Below, one piece after another: positions 38,031 through 50,725 of a stretch of 64,000 nt of DNA; position 1 is the stretch's first letter; the number at the start of each line of letters is the position of its first letter. The stretch is from Rhytidiadelphus loreus. Lineage: Eukaryota; Streptophyta; Bryopsida; Hypnales; Hylocomiaceae. The stretch covers positions 78,734,981-78,798,980 of the forward strand of contig OX344762.1 of assembly GCA_947034895.1 (NCBI GenBank). Direction: 5' to 3'. The notes under the pieces are model-generated. The model did not search any database. It worked only from the letters and a program-made list of their open reading frames with translations, and was not told the origin of the DNA. Made by a program: the position numbers and the translations under genes.

Positions 38031-40206
38031 CATTTCCCCCGGATTCAATAATGAAAAAGCACATCTGTTCTATAAAGTGACCTAGTGTCACGTTTTCATC
38101 CAAATGGATAGTCACGTTATCATCCTTACAATTTTTCATCCAAAATTTTGACAGAAATACTTAAATTAAGTCCATTTTCAGCAATCTAAAGAAAAGACTA
38201 CATTTTCTTCTGTAATTTAGTGTTCACTTGGTGCAAATGATGCTACAATGGTCGTACTGCTAGTGCCACTACACGGTATTGAAGTTAATTCAAAGCACTT
38301 TTACTGATAAATTAATTCAAAGCACTTTTGTAATTCAAAACACTATTGTAAATACTAGAAGCATTTCACTATTGTGAATTACAAATTTTGTAAGGATATT
38401 CGTTTTTCCACATAATTTTTTTTGAATAAATAGATTTCCCAAAAAATGGTAGCTATTTTTAGAACATAGGCGTTTCTTGAAAGATAAATTTAGTTAAGTT
38501 TCATTTCTTTGAATTTTCAAAAACCATGATATTTTCAACTACTATTGAATGCATGTTGTATTAGTGTCATACTATGTGTTGTTCTTAAAATCACAATGTA
38601 ACAAGGTAATTAACTACACCTAAAGTTGATCTTGTAAGCTTTCTTGCACCATAGATATACAAAAGATACCGAATACAAATTTGTGCACATTGGCAAATAT
38701 TTATGAAGTAAAATGTTACTTGAACAATGCACAAATTTTAGGGGCTTGGTGAATCAATTGTAAATTTTCAATAGTGAAAGTCGTAAAAGGCTATTAATAA
38801 GTGTAACCTAGGGAAGACAATCTAAAATCCTTATGATATGCACTAAGAATAGTATTCGTAATATTATTAAAGTATTGTCCAAACAAAAGATTAGATTGAA
38901 ACAGATTTTATCAAAAAATGTCAACTTATAAAGCCACCACCTAAGTATATATTACCATAAATGAACCCATTTATAGTACAAAATAGCCAACAACTCTACC
39001 ACCTTGGTAACCTAGTATTCACTATTTTGGTTACTTAACTTGTTTATGACTTGTCCAAAAGTAAAAATCATCATTCACCTATAAGGATTTGTTTGATTTT
39101 GCATCCGCATAATAGTTCTAATTTTGAAGGACTAAATAATTTGTTATGCTTTATTAATCATGAGAATATTGTCTTAATTCAATTAACTAATCCATTTCAA
39201 GATTTGCATTGAGTAGGAATTGAAATAACTTGACATTGTTCATCTCTAAAGTCCAAGCATCTAAAAAGTCCAAGCATCTAAGTGGATGCACATGAGTCAA
39301 TGTTCAAACAACACAAATACACAATGGAGGTGTCTTTGGAACTTAAATATGTGTCTCATTTGGGGTAGTCTTGATTGTTTTGCAGACCTTCCTCATGTGT
39401 TGTTCCTTTAAAAAGGACTAGAGTTTTTTTCTTTACACATGCAAACAATATATCTTGTTTTGCTTACATAATCATCATTTGATTTGCATCTTAGTTTCAA
39501 TCCTTTGAAGTTCAAATTTCAAACAATGGATGAACACAAACACATCCCAAGTACAAAAAATTGATGGATTTTTTCATCCATCCATTTTCTTGAAGGTTCT
39601 TATCTTAGTTCTTTAACATTTGTAAGGTTTTTAAAGAAGGTTAATCACTACCGGATCTGAAGTTCCAATGGCAAGAGGCTCTAGACTACTTCTTGAGAAT
39701 CGTTACCCAAGGAACTTTTGGGGGGTGCCATTATATTAGGGGTAGTCACACCTTCTTCACCAAGCACTTGGAGAATGGAGGATGAGAAGTTGGTGAGGGT
39801 TTGGAGGAGCCAATGGGAAATTGTGGTGGGTAAAGAAGGTGTAACACTTCTAAAAGATGTGTTGACAGTGGTCAGTGGAGAATGAAATAAATAAAGAATC
39901 CATTTACCAAGACGTAAGGTTGGAGATAATTTCTTTGGTTCACGGAGAAATGAACCTTAGGTTGCGCCAAATATTGACCTAAGAAACTAGGCATACTTTG
40001 TTCCAGATTGAGGACACTTGACCTCTACTTTTGTGATTGGATAGCATATGTTAATGAATAATGACCTCATTTTAGTTCAACCTGTGTATAGCATAATGTA
40101 TCGGAAATTTACATATTGGAATTCAAATGATTGAGATTCTGGAAATTTGGTAGTCAATAATTTAATTTAATTTATATTTTTTATAACTAAGCAATGGACA
40201 ATCAAA
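38031..40206. other. AT-rich intergenic sequence, nothing recognised
   Basis: No supported gene. The part from about 39640 to 40000 is less AT-rich and may be a decayed coding or retroelement fragment, but no frame survives. Confidence 0.4.
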
Positions 40207-40282
40207 GATTGAGAAATCAAAGAGTAAATACTAGAGATTGAACAATCAAAGAATTAATATTAGAGATTGAAGAATCAAATAA
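40207..40282 (+). repeat. 3 x 29-bp tandem repeat
   Basis: GATTGA.AAATCAAA-type units start at 40207, 40236 and 40265, each followed by an AAT.CTAGA-like tail. Confidence 0.7.
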
Positions 40283-42336
40283 GCGCAAGAATGAATGAGA
40301 TTTTGTACACCTTGAATTGAAAAAAGGCAATCAAGTCATTTTAACTAGGCAGCTTTACATTTTTGCCAAGGGATAAATTTATTCCCTAATCCCAAGAACT
40401 TGGATGAAATGAACTTCTAGGTCAAAGAAGATCACCCTAAGAAAATAGTAGACATGTCTCTATCTTTAATTGATTTTGCGTGACTTACAAATTCATTCTA
40501 GGCAAGTCTTTTTTAACATGTTTTTCAAAAAATCAAAATTTGGAGGTAATGGATAGAATTGATACCTTGAGAAGGATCTTCTGGAACAGATTCCTATTGT
40601 GCATGAACTTCTAGTTCAAAATCTGGCTCCTCATTAGCACTTAAATTATCATTTTCTGAATTAAGGTCTCCTCCCTCTTTAGTTATTGAGTCATACAGTC
40701 CTTTCCCGGTAGAGGTATTGAATAACAAGTCTTCGAAGTTCTCATTCACGCCAATCTCACCAGTAGTCTCTAACATAAATAATTTAACTTGATAGTAAAA
40801 TAGACAAATAGAGAGAACCTTGTTACGTATTATAGTAATCCTCATTTTTTCATCAAAGGAGGTTAAGCCTTCACCTAAATTCCCCAAGTAGTCCTTTTCT
40901 TCTTTGAATTTCTTCTCCACGTATGTCATCTTGCTCATGATCTATGCAAGGTTTTTTTTTTGTGTCTCCAATGAGTCAAAGTATTGAGAAATGAGTTTTG
41001 TTACCACTCTTTGGGTGAGTCCCAAGGATTTTTTGAATCTGTTGGAGGCTAATGCCTACACACTTCCATTTGTTGTAGTTGCATGCAACTCTAAACATTG
41101 AAACAACTAAGATTTAGCTCCCTCAGATCATGCTTCATAATGCTGATTTTTGAATTGGTTTAACGTGAGATGTACTATCTACTTCTATGTCACTATAGAA
41201 GAGTTGACAATGTTAGATTCTGAGGATGCCATCAAAGGGTTGAGAATTTGGGCCCATGGACATTTCCATTATGCTGCTTGAGAGAGTTGGACTTGTCCAA
41301 TCAAAGGTCTTGGGGAATTTGTGTAGTCGATTTGCACATATTTAAAAAGCACATGGCATTAAGAATTTTTGAAAGTAATTCCTAAGAGAAATCAAAGTGA
41401 ACCCCTAATTTGTAAGTGAAATCCCTAAGTGAAATCCCTAATGCCTAAGTGAAAAACCGTAAGTAAATTATGCACATCTTGACCTCACTTAAGTTCACAT
41501 TCTTGTTAAATTTTAATGGAACTCCATACAACAATTCAACGACTATTAATATCAACCTTCCGCTTGTTCAAGCAACATATTTCATCAATCTGGGAGGGTG
41601 CCTAAACACAAATTTTTGTACCCTAACTTCTTAGCTTTATTGGAGTCAAGATTGAATAATACTTTGAGTTGTTCAAGTAATCTTGAAATAAAAAAACAAA
41701 ATTAGGAAGCAATAAAAATTTAGAAGCCATAGGCCATGGTCTAAAATTCAACCCTAAACAAACCAAAAATTTCATTGGTATTGCAACTACAAGCAAAAAT
41801 TAATTATCACAAGAAAAGTCTTTTATCAAACAAGTTTATGATTTATGAAGAATCATGTACTTTGAAACTTTGGTGGGATGCAACCATCTTTGTGTCTCTT
41901 CTTCCATGTGTCTCTTCTAATCCATCCCTATGTGAATATGAATTGTATGAACTGTTGTGATTTTCAACAACAAACGAGTTTACGTATTAGACAAATCTGA
42001 AGTTCAAAAAGGATCCAGTAATTTAAACTACATTTGCTAAAACCTATCTCCGTTCTAAACCCTAGTTTTTTACTTGCATGCAATTCGTACAAAACTAAAA
42101 CCAAAATGTTGTATCAAGATAAATTGAGCACCCTAACTTCCAGAAATTTCAATTTCATGAAGGAATGTAATACCTTCAATTTATGAGCTGCTACCACCAC
42201 AATCCATGCATCTCCTTAAACCGCAAGGTCTCTAACGATGGTGCTTTCTACCAAAAGCGAAGTTGGCAACGAAGGTGAAATTGGCACAATGAAGGTGAAA
42301 GTGGTAGGGGAAAGGGGAAAGTGTAGAGCATAAAGG
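40283..42336. other. AT-rich intergenic sequence with one unassigned frame
   Basis: The only frame of note is minus 40938-40594 (114 codons, acidic C-terminus). It has no motif I can name and no splice-consistent neighbour, so I do not call it a gene. Confidence 0.4.
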
Positions 42337-42430
42337 AATATTCTTAGTTGGATATATCTTCTGCACTTCCAATCTTCACCTCTAAAGGTGAAGACTAGGA
42401 GTACGGAAGATATATCCAACTAAGAATATT
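42337..42430. repeat. 94-bp precursor-like hairpin (candidate small-RNA locus)
   Basis: The outer 24 bp of each arm (AATATTCTTAGTTGGATATA onward) are perfect reverse complements. The inner part continues to a tiny CTAAA-type loop with only five differences, all transitions. In a plus transcript two of the five would be G-U pairs. Total length and bulge pattern resemble a plant miRNA precursor or a very young MITE. No known miRNA sequence was recognised. Confidence 0.5.
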
Positions 42431-43910
42431 TTGTTGCAAAGGGCCAATGTGAAACCAACCCTTAGCCGATACGTTTTTGTTCTCCATTCTCCAACTACCA
42501 GGTGAAGAATGTTAAAAAATATATATTATCTTAATACGCTCTCCAATTCATCATAGTTGAATAATCAACTAGAGATTAGATAAGAATTCTTTGGACCAAT
42601 AGGAGAGGAGAACTATTCATCTTCTCTCTTTTTGTTTATGCTTAAACTCTTCTTTTAATTGCTACTTGATCATTGTTGTGTACTTTAGTTGTTGCTAGCT
42701 TTTATGATTCTATTTAGTTTTCTAGTCTTAACAAAAAAAGTGACTATCCCTATTGTATGATGCTGGATAGTGAGGGTTTGCATTTGTGTTGTTTGAGTGT
42801 AACATTGATTTGTGGAAGCTAGTCAATGTTACTAGCTTGGACCAGAATTTCCTCCTCTCTGACCATTATGGATGCCCTCAAATTGAATAGCTAGATCAAA
42901 ACTTATTTATTCATCTAAACGTGCACATTCAAATTGCTCTTTTCCAGTTTTTAGTAATCAGTGTGCACAAGACATTCAATTATGTATTATATTCTCGATT
43001 ATATTGCTGACAAGATGAGGTCTTTACACTCTAGATATTCTCCATAGAGCTCGAGACTACAATGCATCAAACATTTTGTCCATGTGTGGAGATATTAATA
43101 ATTGTAGGGAGTTCTTGATGATTATTACTATGGTAGATTATGAAAGCTATGTTGGGGTTTGAAGAACTGGCTTTTGGAAAGCATCTGAAATCTTGAAGTA
43201 CTTGAAAGAGCAAAAGCAAGGGATCAACCTCTAGCATGAGGTTGATGTGTACAGTTTCACCATGACATGCTAGCTATGAGATTTGGACAGGCCATATTCC
43301 ATTAAACATTATGGAATATAAGCATTATATGTCATGAAGGAAGAAAGACCGTCATTGCCAAAACAAGTTTGAACTAACTTCAAACATAAGTCTCTTGGGG
43401 ATTCTTCATCCCTTGGGGTTTTTGAAATTTGAATTGGTAGTGGTGAAAGACATGTAGTGGATTGAGGATTAGGGTAGATGTAAGCATAGACAATGAGCAA
43501 AAGCTGTGAGAACAACAACATGGGATCTGTTTGTTGGCATCAACAAGACATGTCAAATGAGTCTCTGTACTCTATTTCTATGTTCAACAACAAATCATTC
43601 CAAAGGGGCAATGCCAAAATTCTAAGTAAATGGAGCTACATGATGCTAGAGTGTTGGACCTATGAATAAAATTGGACACCTCTCATGTAGTAGTGTAAGA
43701 TGCCTTGTTTGATTTTAAGGATCTTTCTATTGATTTTTTTTTCCTGCATTGGAATTTGTATTTATAGATTGCTTGGCCGTCAAAGGTTAGCTACAAACAT
43801 TCAATAGAAGTGAAATTAGATTTAGTTGGTGTTGGGTGCACTTCACTTGTAGTCCATCACCTCAAGGTCATCACAGTTGCTTTCAAATTCGTCTTCCAAT
43901 AGTTAGTGCA
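42431..43910. other. Intergenic sequence, nothing recognised
   Basis: No supported gene or repeat before the CACTA element begins. Confidence 0.5.
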
Positions 43911-43913
43911 ATT

Positions 43914-45199
43914 CACTACAAGAAAATGGGCAGAAATGCGACTCTGAGGAACAACTTCTTGTCCACAATGACTACAGAACGACTTCTGCTCTCTAATTGC
44001 ACCAAGCTGGATTCCTCCACAACGTTTGAGTCATTTCTGAGTCAACTTCTTGACTAGGAAATGGTTTATAAACGAGGGGCAAGTTTCATCCACCACATTC
44101 TGTTTACAGCCTCATTGACTATCTGATGTGGCAAGGCTGGATATCTATGTGGAGTCCAAGTCCAGAACTAGTGGGCCGCTGTCGTACATTACAACTATGA
44201 CTGACTTTAGAACAACTTGTGAATGACTCCAGAATTACTAGAGCGTCCCTCCCTTGCCCACTTCACAAGGATTTGGCATCATTGTCCCAAATACCCAAGT
44301 CTCCACCTAACTTCTGCAACTTCTTCTAGCACAAGTCTATTTGGACTTCGGAAGGGTTCATTAAGTGACAACCTTCACTACAATAGTGTGCTCAAATCCG
44401 CTAGTATAAATAGTTTGCATAGTGCTCGTACTAATGCAAGATTCTCTTAGAAACTGTGGTTACGGTATTAGTGGATGCATGTTGAATTCATAAGTAACTG
44501 TCTGCAGGTTACTCATTCTTAAATATATAGTGGCATGGCATATAAGTTGCACTTTACATGATATGAGGGTTCAATCGAGGGGTACTTAAAACCCTATGAA
44601 CTCAAATCTCCACAATATCTTAAAAGCTTAGGGCTTGTTGATGTTGTTGATGTAGAAGCGGGATCCCATTGTGCACCATTGAATTCATGACCTCATGTGG
44701 ATGCTCTTCTACGTACAAGTGCCTATAGTATAGATGAAAAAAAATGTATCGGCATCTAATGTCAACAAAGCAAAAAATGTGGCAACATGCGTTGCTTCAG
44801 TGCAAATGTTCATTCCTTCATGTCTTCCTTAGCCTAATTTTTGTCTTCATTTACGATGTGCAAAAACACTAATTCTGCCTGCTATGCCATACTAATCTGC
44901 GGATGCCAACCATGCACAAGTACGTGGCATCTACTGCGTCACTACAAAATGATAGACAACAATTGTGGTTTTAAATCTACGACTTGTAACCCACTATACT
45001 CCGACTGCCAAATGACTCTAGCATGCGAGCCATGTACTGTACAACATCATAGATGCAATGTATACGCTGGACTTATGCTTTTTTGAACCACTGAATCCTC
45101 TTCGACCATGCAATAATTGATGATTGTTGTACATGGTCAGAAGTAGAAATTAGCCTACAAAACTGGTAAAGGAATTACTTAGTGCCAAGCCTAAGCTAC
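43914..45199. other. Left subterminal region of the CACTA element
   Basis: Non-coding. Short GACTT/AACGACTT/GTGAATGACTCC motifs recur in the first 350 bp. The frames at 43836, 44223 and 44841 are chance. Confidence 0.6.
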
Positions 45200-48100
45200 C
45201 TAGTATTCTTCCTGTGCCAATAAGTTGTCTTCTACAGACAATTCGATAGCACCAACTAGATTAACTAACTCCGTTGGAAGTGGTACATGTCGAGGGGCAG
45301 TCAACCCTGAACTCTCTATCGTAGTGCTAATAAAGGCATCTGCTGTATCAACGACTTCACGTTTTGCTCTAGCTTCTTTGCGTAAAACAACTTTCCAGCC
45401 AGGTCTGTCAACAACATCGGAGAAAAAAACTTGTGTGGCTTGGCTAGGAAAAATGAAGGGCTCTGCTAGACGAGGGAGTTTATGGCGAAAGTTTAGTACC
45501 AAGAAGCCAGATTCGTCCCTTGTATATGTAGGATTACCACGATTGTCGTATGGCTTCACCCACTCGCATCGCAAGAGGATGATCTGGGTTTTTAATGCTC
45601 CATAATCTAACAAGAGAATGTCCTTCAACACGCCAACATAAGGAGCTGACAATTCATCTACATTGTCCGAGGGAATTTCAAACATTGAAGCCATACCACT
45701 ATTGTAGCTCACCAATCTCATTGTTGTTTCATCTTCCACTCGAAAATGATTACCAAAGGCCATCATTCGAGTGTACCTAATGGCTCTCTGTGATGGTTTC
45801 TTGCTCAACAAGAACTGGTCCATGTCTTGCATGTTCTGGTTTTCATTCTCCTCGGAATCCAAAAAAACACTCTCAATCCATTCTGCCAGACCTGGAGTGG
45901 ATGGATTTGTGCGCTCTTCAGTTTGCCATTGTCTGCCACCCAAAAAATAAGGGCATTGTCAGTACTAGACACAAACATATAGGCTTCAAGTAGACCATCT
46001 ACTACCTTAACATCCATATGGTGCTATTCAAACAAGGACATCTGTATGACTTAAAAACAACTCATACTAGTCACCAAGGGTTGTCTGTATGACTTAAAAA
46101 CAACTCATACTAGTCACCAAGGGACGTCTGTATGACTTAAAAACAACTCATACTAGTCACCAAGGGACGTCTGTATGACTTAAAAACAACTCATACTAGT
46201 TGCCAAGAAGTCTCATTATAGATATCCCCGTTGACAATGCTCCAAGGAAACGACTCCAATGCATCTGTACACTGTTGTCTGCCATGGTTTACAACTGGAA
46301 CGGCCTAGACTCTGCTTAATTGTTTTGAGGACTGATAATTCGGTTAACTTTTTCTATGCCCCTCACCCAAAACATTGAACCAAGGCACTTACTCATAAAA
46401 ATCTTGCATCACCGACACATTCATGAGCACGTACTGATGTGCAGCATCGCGGAGCTCTACACTCATCACATACGGCTTCCCAGCGCCTTGTAGCACCTCC
46501 TCGGCATCGCCATACTCTTCATCTTCATCCCATACGCGTCTTTGTGTTGCCTCAAAACCTTGGAGGTACTCCGTTACAAACCCAATGCATTCGTCTTTCA
46601 AGTAACCCTCCGCCATGCATGCTTCTGGACGCGCCATATTCCGAACATGGTTTTTTAATACTTTCATGTAACGCTCCACCGGGTACATCCATCGCGCACT
46701 TACAGGTCCACACAAGTCCAATTCCTTTGCCAAATGGTATGGGAGGTGTGTCATTATGTCAAAAAATGACGGTGGAAATTCAATCTCTAGTAATGCCATG
46801 CTTTCTGCCACATCAGCTTCCAATGATGCAAAGTCTGCCGGATTGTACACCTTGGTGTATAGGCGCCTAAATACCTTGCACATTCGCATGACTGCCATAC
46901 GTGGACCAGGTTGCATTAAACCTCTCAGGGCTAGCGGCAAGACTTGTTGCATTAATACATGGTAATCGTGGGATTTCAAACCCCCAAAATTCTTCTTCCT
47001 TATGCACTTCCCAAAATCTGAAGAAAATCCACTTGGTGTTTTTAAGGACTCTAGGCATGTTGCAAACTTCTTGAATTCAACTTCTGACAACACATATGGG
47101 GCTCGCGGCTTCACCATCTTACCCGGCTTTCTTGGGTTTGGGGTCAACCATAGGTGTCTTCTTATTCCACGCCTCTGTAAATCTCTCCTCACCTTCACAG
47201 TGTCCTTCTTTCCTGTTATGGTCTTCAAAAAGTTCTTCGCCAAGTTCATTTCACAATGCATGATATCCAATGTGTAGTGAATGAGGAGATACTACATAGC
47301 CAGCCATACAAAACCACAGTCAGCTTCAAAATACCTTTGTTCAAAATATGAGGAACTAGGCATTCGGATCTGCATCCCACATACTTTGCACCATTGCCAC
47401 AGATACATGACGCTTCTACTGCTCAGAACAACGTCAATTCATATAATTACAGTGGTTTCTAGTGACGTCACTGTTATGGCGGAGTCAATGAACATGACTG
47501 CGACTCGTTCACTACTCAAAGATGACTTCCACAAAACTTCAAAGCAGCCTATAAGTCACATGCAAGACATACATTTGCATTGTACCTTAGTAGGAGTAGG
47601 CACTGACCTTCCAATACGGCAATCTGTTCAGAATGCTTAGCCGCTTCACACCGTGCAATTTTGATGGGTCCCCAGCAGCTCTCGACGCATGCCCAGCTGC
47701 CTTCCAAGCCTCGCACTCCAATGTGTGTTGTTGTTGCTCTTCTACTGTAACTTCACGTGGTTTAGGACGGTTTTCCATGGAGCCATTGAAGTGGTCCTTC
47801 ATTTCCTCTGATTTGTAGGGATGATCTTCAGGCAACCAACGACGAGTCCCACCATATGTCTGCTTACCAAGCTCTATCGAATGCTCTGCACCTAAGTCCA
47901 CTCCGCACCAAGGGCATGCTGCATACCCTTGATGGGAGAAACCTCCTACGGTTCCATAGCCCGGAAAATCATGAACAGTCCACAATAGCATGGCGTGTAG
48001 TTGGAATGACCTACATCCAACATCCTTCGACACATCGTATGCTGGAACTCCTTCCCATAACTCTAAGAACTCCTCCACAAGGGGCTCCAAGTACACATCA

Positions 48101-49470
48101 AAAACCTCTGATGTCACCGATTCTTTCCCAGGAATTAACAGTGCCAATAGAATAAAGAACTTCTTTGTGGTCAACCATGGCGGGAGATTATAATTCAACA
48201 ACAAGACCGGCCATGTAGACCAAGAGGACCGGTTCTGCTTGAAAGGGTTAACTCCATCGGCTGCTAGAGCAAAGTGAGCGTTTCAGGGATCATTATCGAA
48301 TGTCGGATCCACATTCTCGTGAAAGTGTTTCCATGCCTTTGAGTCACAAGGATGACGGACTAGGCCATCTCCTCCATCTTGGTTGCTACGATTTTCGGAG
48401 TGCCACACCATCAACTTGGAGATGCTCGGACTTCGGTACATCCTCTGCAAGCGTGGAATAATCCGAAAATGACGAAGCACTTTCAAGGGGAAGGCCCGCC
48501 GCTCTTCGTCTCTATATCTGCGCCCCCCACACTTAGGGCACCGTAGGGCATTCTCATGTTCACCACGAAACAGCACGCACCCTTTCTCGCACGCATGGAT
48601 GGTATTGTATGTCAAACCCAATTTTGTCGGCAAAGTCTTTGCAGCATGGTAAGTTTTCGGCAAGGTATTCTTCTCTGGCAAAAGATGCAAATGCAAAATA
48701 CTGAAAAGCTCGTTTGCACAATGATTGCTCACCCCATGCACGGTACACAAGTTCATTAGCAATACTGTTGCAGCAAGCTTGCTGGACTTTGAGCCATTGT
48801 ACAAACCCTCCAAAGACTCCTCCAATGCGGGGCCATCAAAGTTGACGTCATCACCTCTAACCTCTGTAGTGTTTTCAGTTGCAGGTGCATGCACTAGATT
48901 GTCCCGACATTCTTCACCCTCTGTAGCATCCTCCATGCCCACATCCATGCAGTCTTCATGGATGGAATCCGCCATCCCAAATGCGTTGCTGACTTCTCGG
49001 TGGACTCTTTCTGCGGATGTCTCGGTAACATCCACAACTCCAAGTGCCTGGTCAATCATGCCGCGAGTATCAATAGTGGCATCTAGCTGCTGCGTTTCTT
49101 CTACCACTGGGCCCCAAAATTGTTGCTCCCACTCCTCGTCAGAAGAGTCTCTAGCACCAGGACCTCTCCAAATCCGACAATCTGGATCCCTTCCATTCTT
49201 AATGAGGTGCTCCTTTACGTTGCGTATGAGAAGCCTCCTGTGGCCCCGACAAATTGTACATGGACAATGCAATCTCTTGACATTGCATTGGGATGCCCTC
49301 TGCAATTCTCTACTCCACAACCTATCATCTCGTAGTCTTTGCCGTTGAATATCAGACAGGGGCAATCTAGTTGGTATCATTGTCTTCAAGAATCTGAACT
49401 TGTTTGTACAATTTTCTTCTGCAGAATTCATAATGTAGATGTTAGAAGGCAGCTTCACAATTGCCTGCAA
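45200..49470 (-). CDS. TNP2: TNP2-type CACTA transposase, one in-frame stop (3 exons)
   Basis: Minus-strand exons are 49470-47608, 47291-46393 and 45932-45200 (3,495 nt, 1,164 codons before the end). Both splice junctions keep frame: YWK is followed by YLLIHYTLDIMHCE, and DFYE by QWQTEERT. Domains in order are a transposase-associated Cys motif (HCPCTIC, residues ~60-105), the Transposase_21/Tnp2 core (~235-640, with CEKGC..F..E, CP.CGG.RY, NPF, YNLPPW and LLWTVHDFPGYG), DUF4218 in exon 2 (MQQVLPLALRGLM, SFFDIMTHLPYHL, GPVSARWMYP) and DUF4216 in exon 3 (YVGVLKDILLLDYG). A single TGA at 48285-48283, right after FDNDP, interrupts the core where relatives usually read DPR. The same frame then resumes for hundreds of codons. 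The start may instead be the internal Met at 49431. This protein cuts and joins the element ends; with the stop it is probably inactive unless suppressed. Confidence 0.9.
46042..46213 (-). repeat. 4 x 43-bp tandem repeat in transposase intron 2
   Basis: Units start at 46042, 46085, 46128 and 46171 with CTGTATGACTTAAAAACAAC and end in a CTAGTCACCAAGGG-type tail. They are almost identical. They sit between exons 2 and 3 of the transposase and repeat a TATGACTT core like the subterminal motif. Confidence 0.9.
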
Positions 49471-50244
49471 AAAATTCGAAGGCTTCCTATGGAGAGAACA
49501 ACTCCAGTGTGACTGTAGTTCGACTACTATAAGTCATGAACAACTATCATCACTTCTATGTGACTTGAGCATGTCTATTAAGAACATATTGTACTTCGAA
49601 GGTAGGCATACCAAGCACATGTATGTCAAATGATAGAATGTTCTTCGTGGTACTATTTTGAGAGTCCATAGTTCTTTGCATCTTCAGATATGTCAGCAAG
49701 CGCCAAGTTCAAGGCACTGATATTGGAAAGGGAGGAAGTTAGTGGTAAATCCCACATCCAACACCTACCTGAACAATTAGGGGAATTGGGTGGAACAATA
49801 ATAGAACTCCTCCTTTGATTGAATTGTGTGAGAAATCGTAACAAGTCAGGCAAGAAAATTTGGCGCCTCTCTCGAGTGAAGACAGAGTCTTTGAGCAAGG
49901 AAACCCGTGGCTTCAGCACTGATCACTCACAATTCACCCCTTGTAGAAGTGCTCCAAAAACTTAGCTATCATGAAGTCCCCCTTCTGAAAATCAAAAATG
50001 CCGTCACAAAATTGATCAGTTTAACAGAACAATACCTCAGAGTATCACTCTCAAAAAAACCATACACTTTCTTTGGCATTGATGTACAAAAAATTCAACA
50101 GCACACATATTTTACTATCATGGAGAGAGCAATATATAGCACGTGTTGTTATCTAAAAATTCCATCTTTGTTGGAGGACGACCTCTATTTGTCAATGGTT
50201 CTTGTCATCACAAAAGCATTATTGAAGTAGCTAGAGCCCCGAAC
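49471..50244. other. Left part of the region between the two CACTA genes
   Basis: It probably holds the minus-strand transposase promoter and leader. No coding frame is supported. GTGACTTGAG and similar CACTA motifs occur. Confidence 0.4.
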
Positions 50245-50717
50245 CAGGGTTGTCACCGTCACGTCCTGTCCGTCCGTCAGGATGTCCGGACGTACGTCAG
50301 GATTCAACCCTGGCGTCCGTCAGGATTACAAAAAAAAAAAAAAAAAAATTTTTTTTTTTTTTTTTTTTTTTTTCGCTGGACGGTCCGTCCGTCGACCTGG
50401 ACGGGTGGTCTGTCCACCTTGACGGGTAGTCCGTCCACTGGGACGGTCGGGCCGTCCCCTGGACGGTCAGATTGTCGACCTGAACGGTGGACGGACAGGC
50501 CGTCCAAAAAAAAAAAAGAAAATTTTTTTTTTTTTTTTTTTTGACGACCTGGCTGTTCACTGGTCTGCTCCAGGGTGCCAAATTCGCTGTCAAAAAAAAA
50601 AAAAAATTTTTTTTTTTTTTTTTTTTTTGGGCTGACGGCAATACCGACACGTCAGGATGGACGCGTCATGACATCCGGACGTGAAAAGCCCACGTCACGT
50701 CCGGATAGACAACCCTG
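50245..50717. mobile_element. hAT-type MITE with 8-bp target duplication
   Basis: The ends are CAGGGTTGTC (50245-50254) and its reverse complement GACAACCCTG (50708-50717). CCCCGAAC is repeated directly at 50237-50244 and 50718-50725. An 8-bp duplication with CAGGG ends is typical of hAT elements. The 473-bp interior has no gene. It is made of GACGG/CCGTCC-rich segments alternating with three A-run/T-run palindromes (near 50331-50372, 50506-50542 and 50593-50629). Frames read through it are low-complexity (poly-Lys/poly-Phe). Confidence 0.9.
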
Positions 50718-50725
50718 CCCCGAAC

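Noticed and set aside
40594..40938. 114-codon minus-strand frame with acidic end
   Set aside because: There is no recognisable family, no splice-consistent neighbour and it lies in AT-rich sequence. It could be a retroelement fragment but I cannot support it.
45790..46210. Possible CRISPR-like array because of regular repeats
   Set aside because: The 43-bp units are directly tandem with no spacers and lie in an intron of a plant transposon.
46439..46870. 143-codon plus-strand frame
   Set aside because: It is the shadow of transposase exon 2, whose minus-strand reading carries clear DUF4218 motifs.
48725..49348. 207-codon plus-strand Ser-rich frame
   Set aside because: It is the shadow of transposase exon 1. 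Ser-rich composition is the usual complement of the coding strand there.
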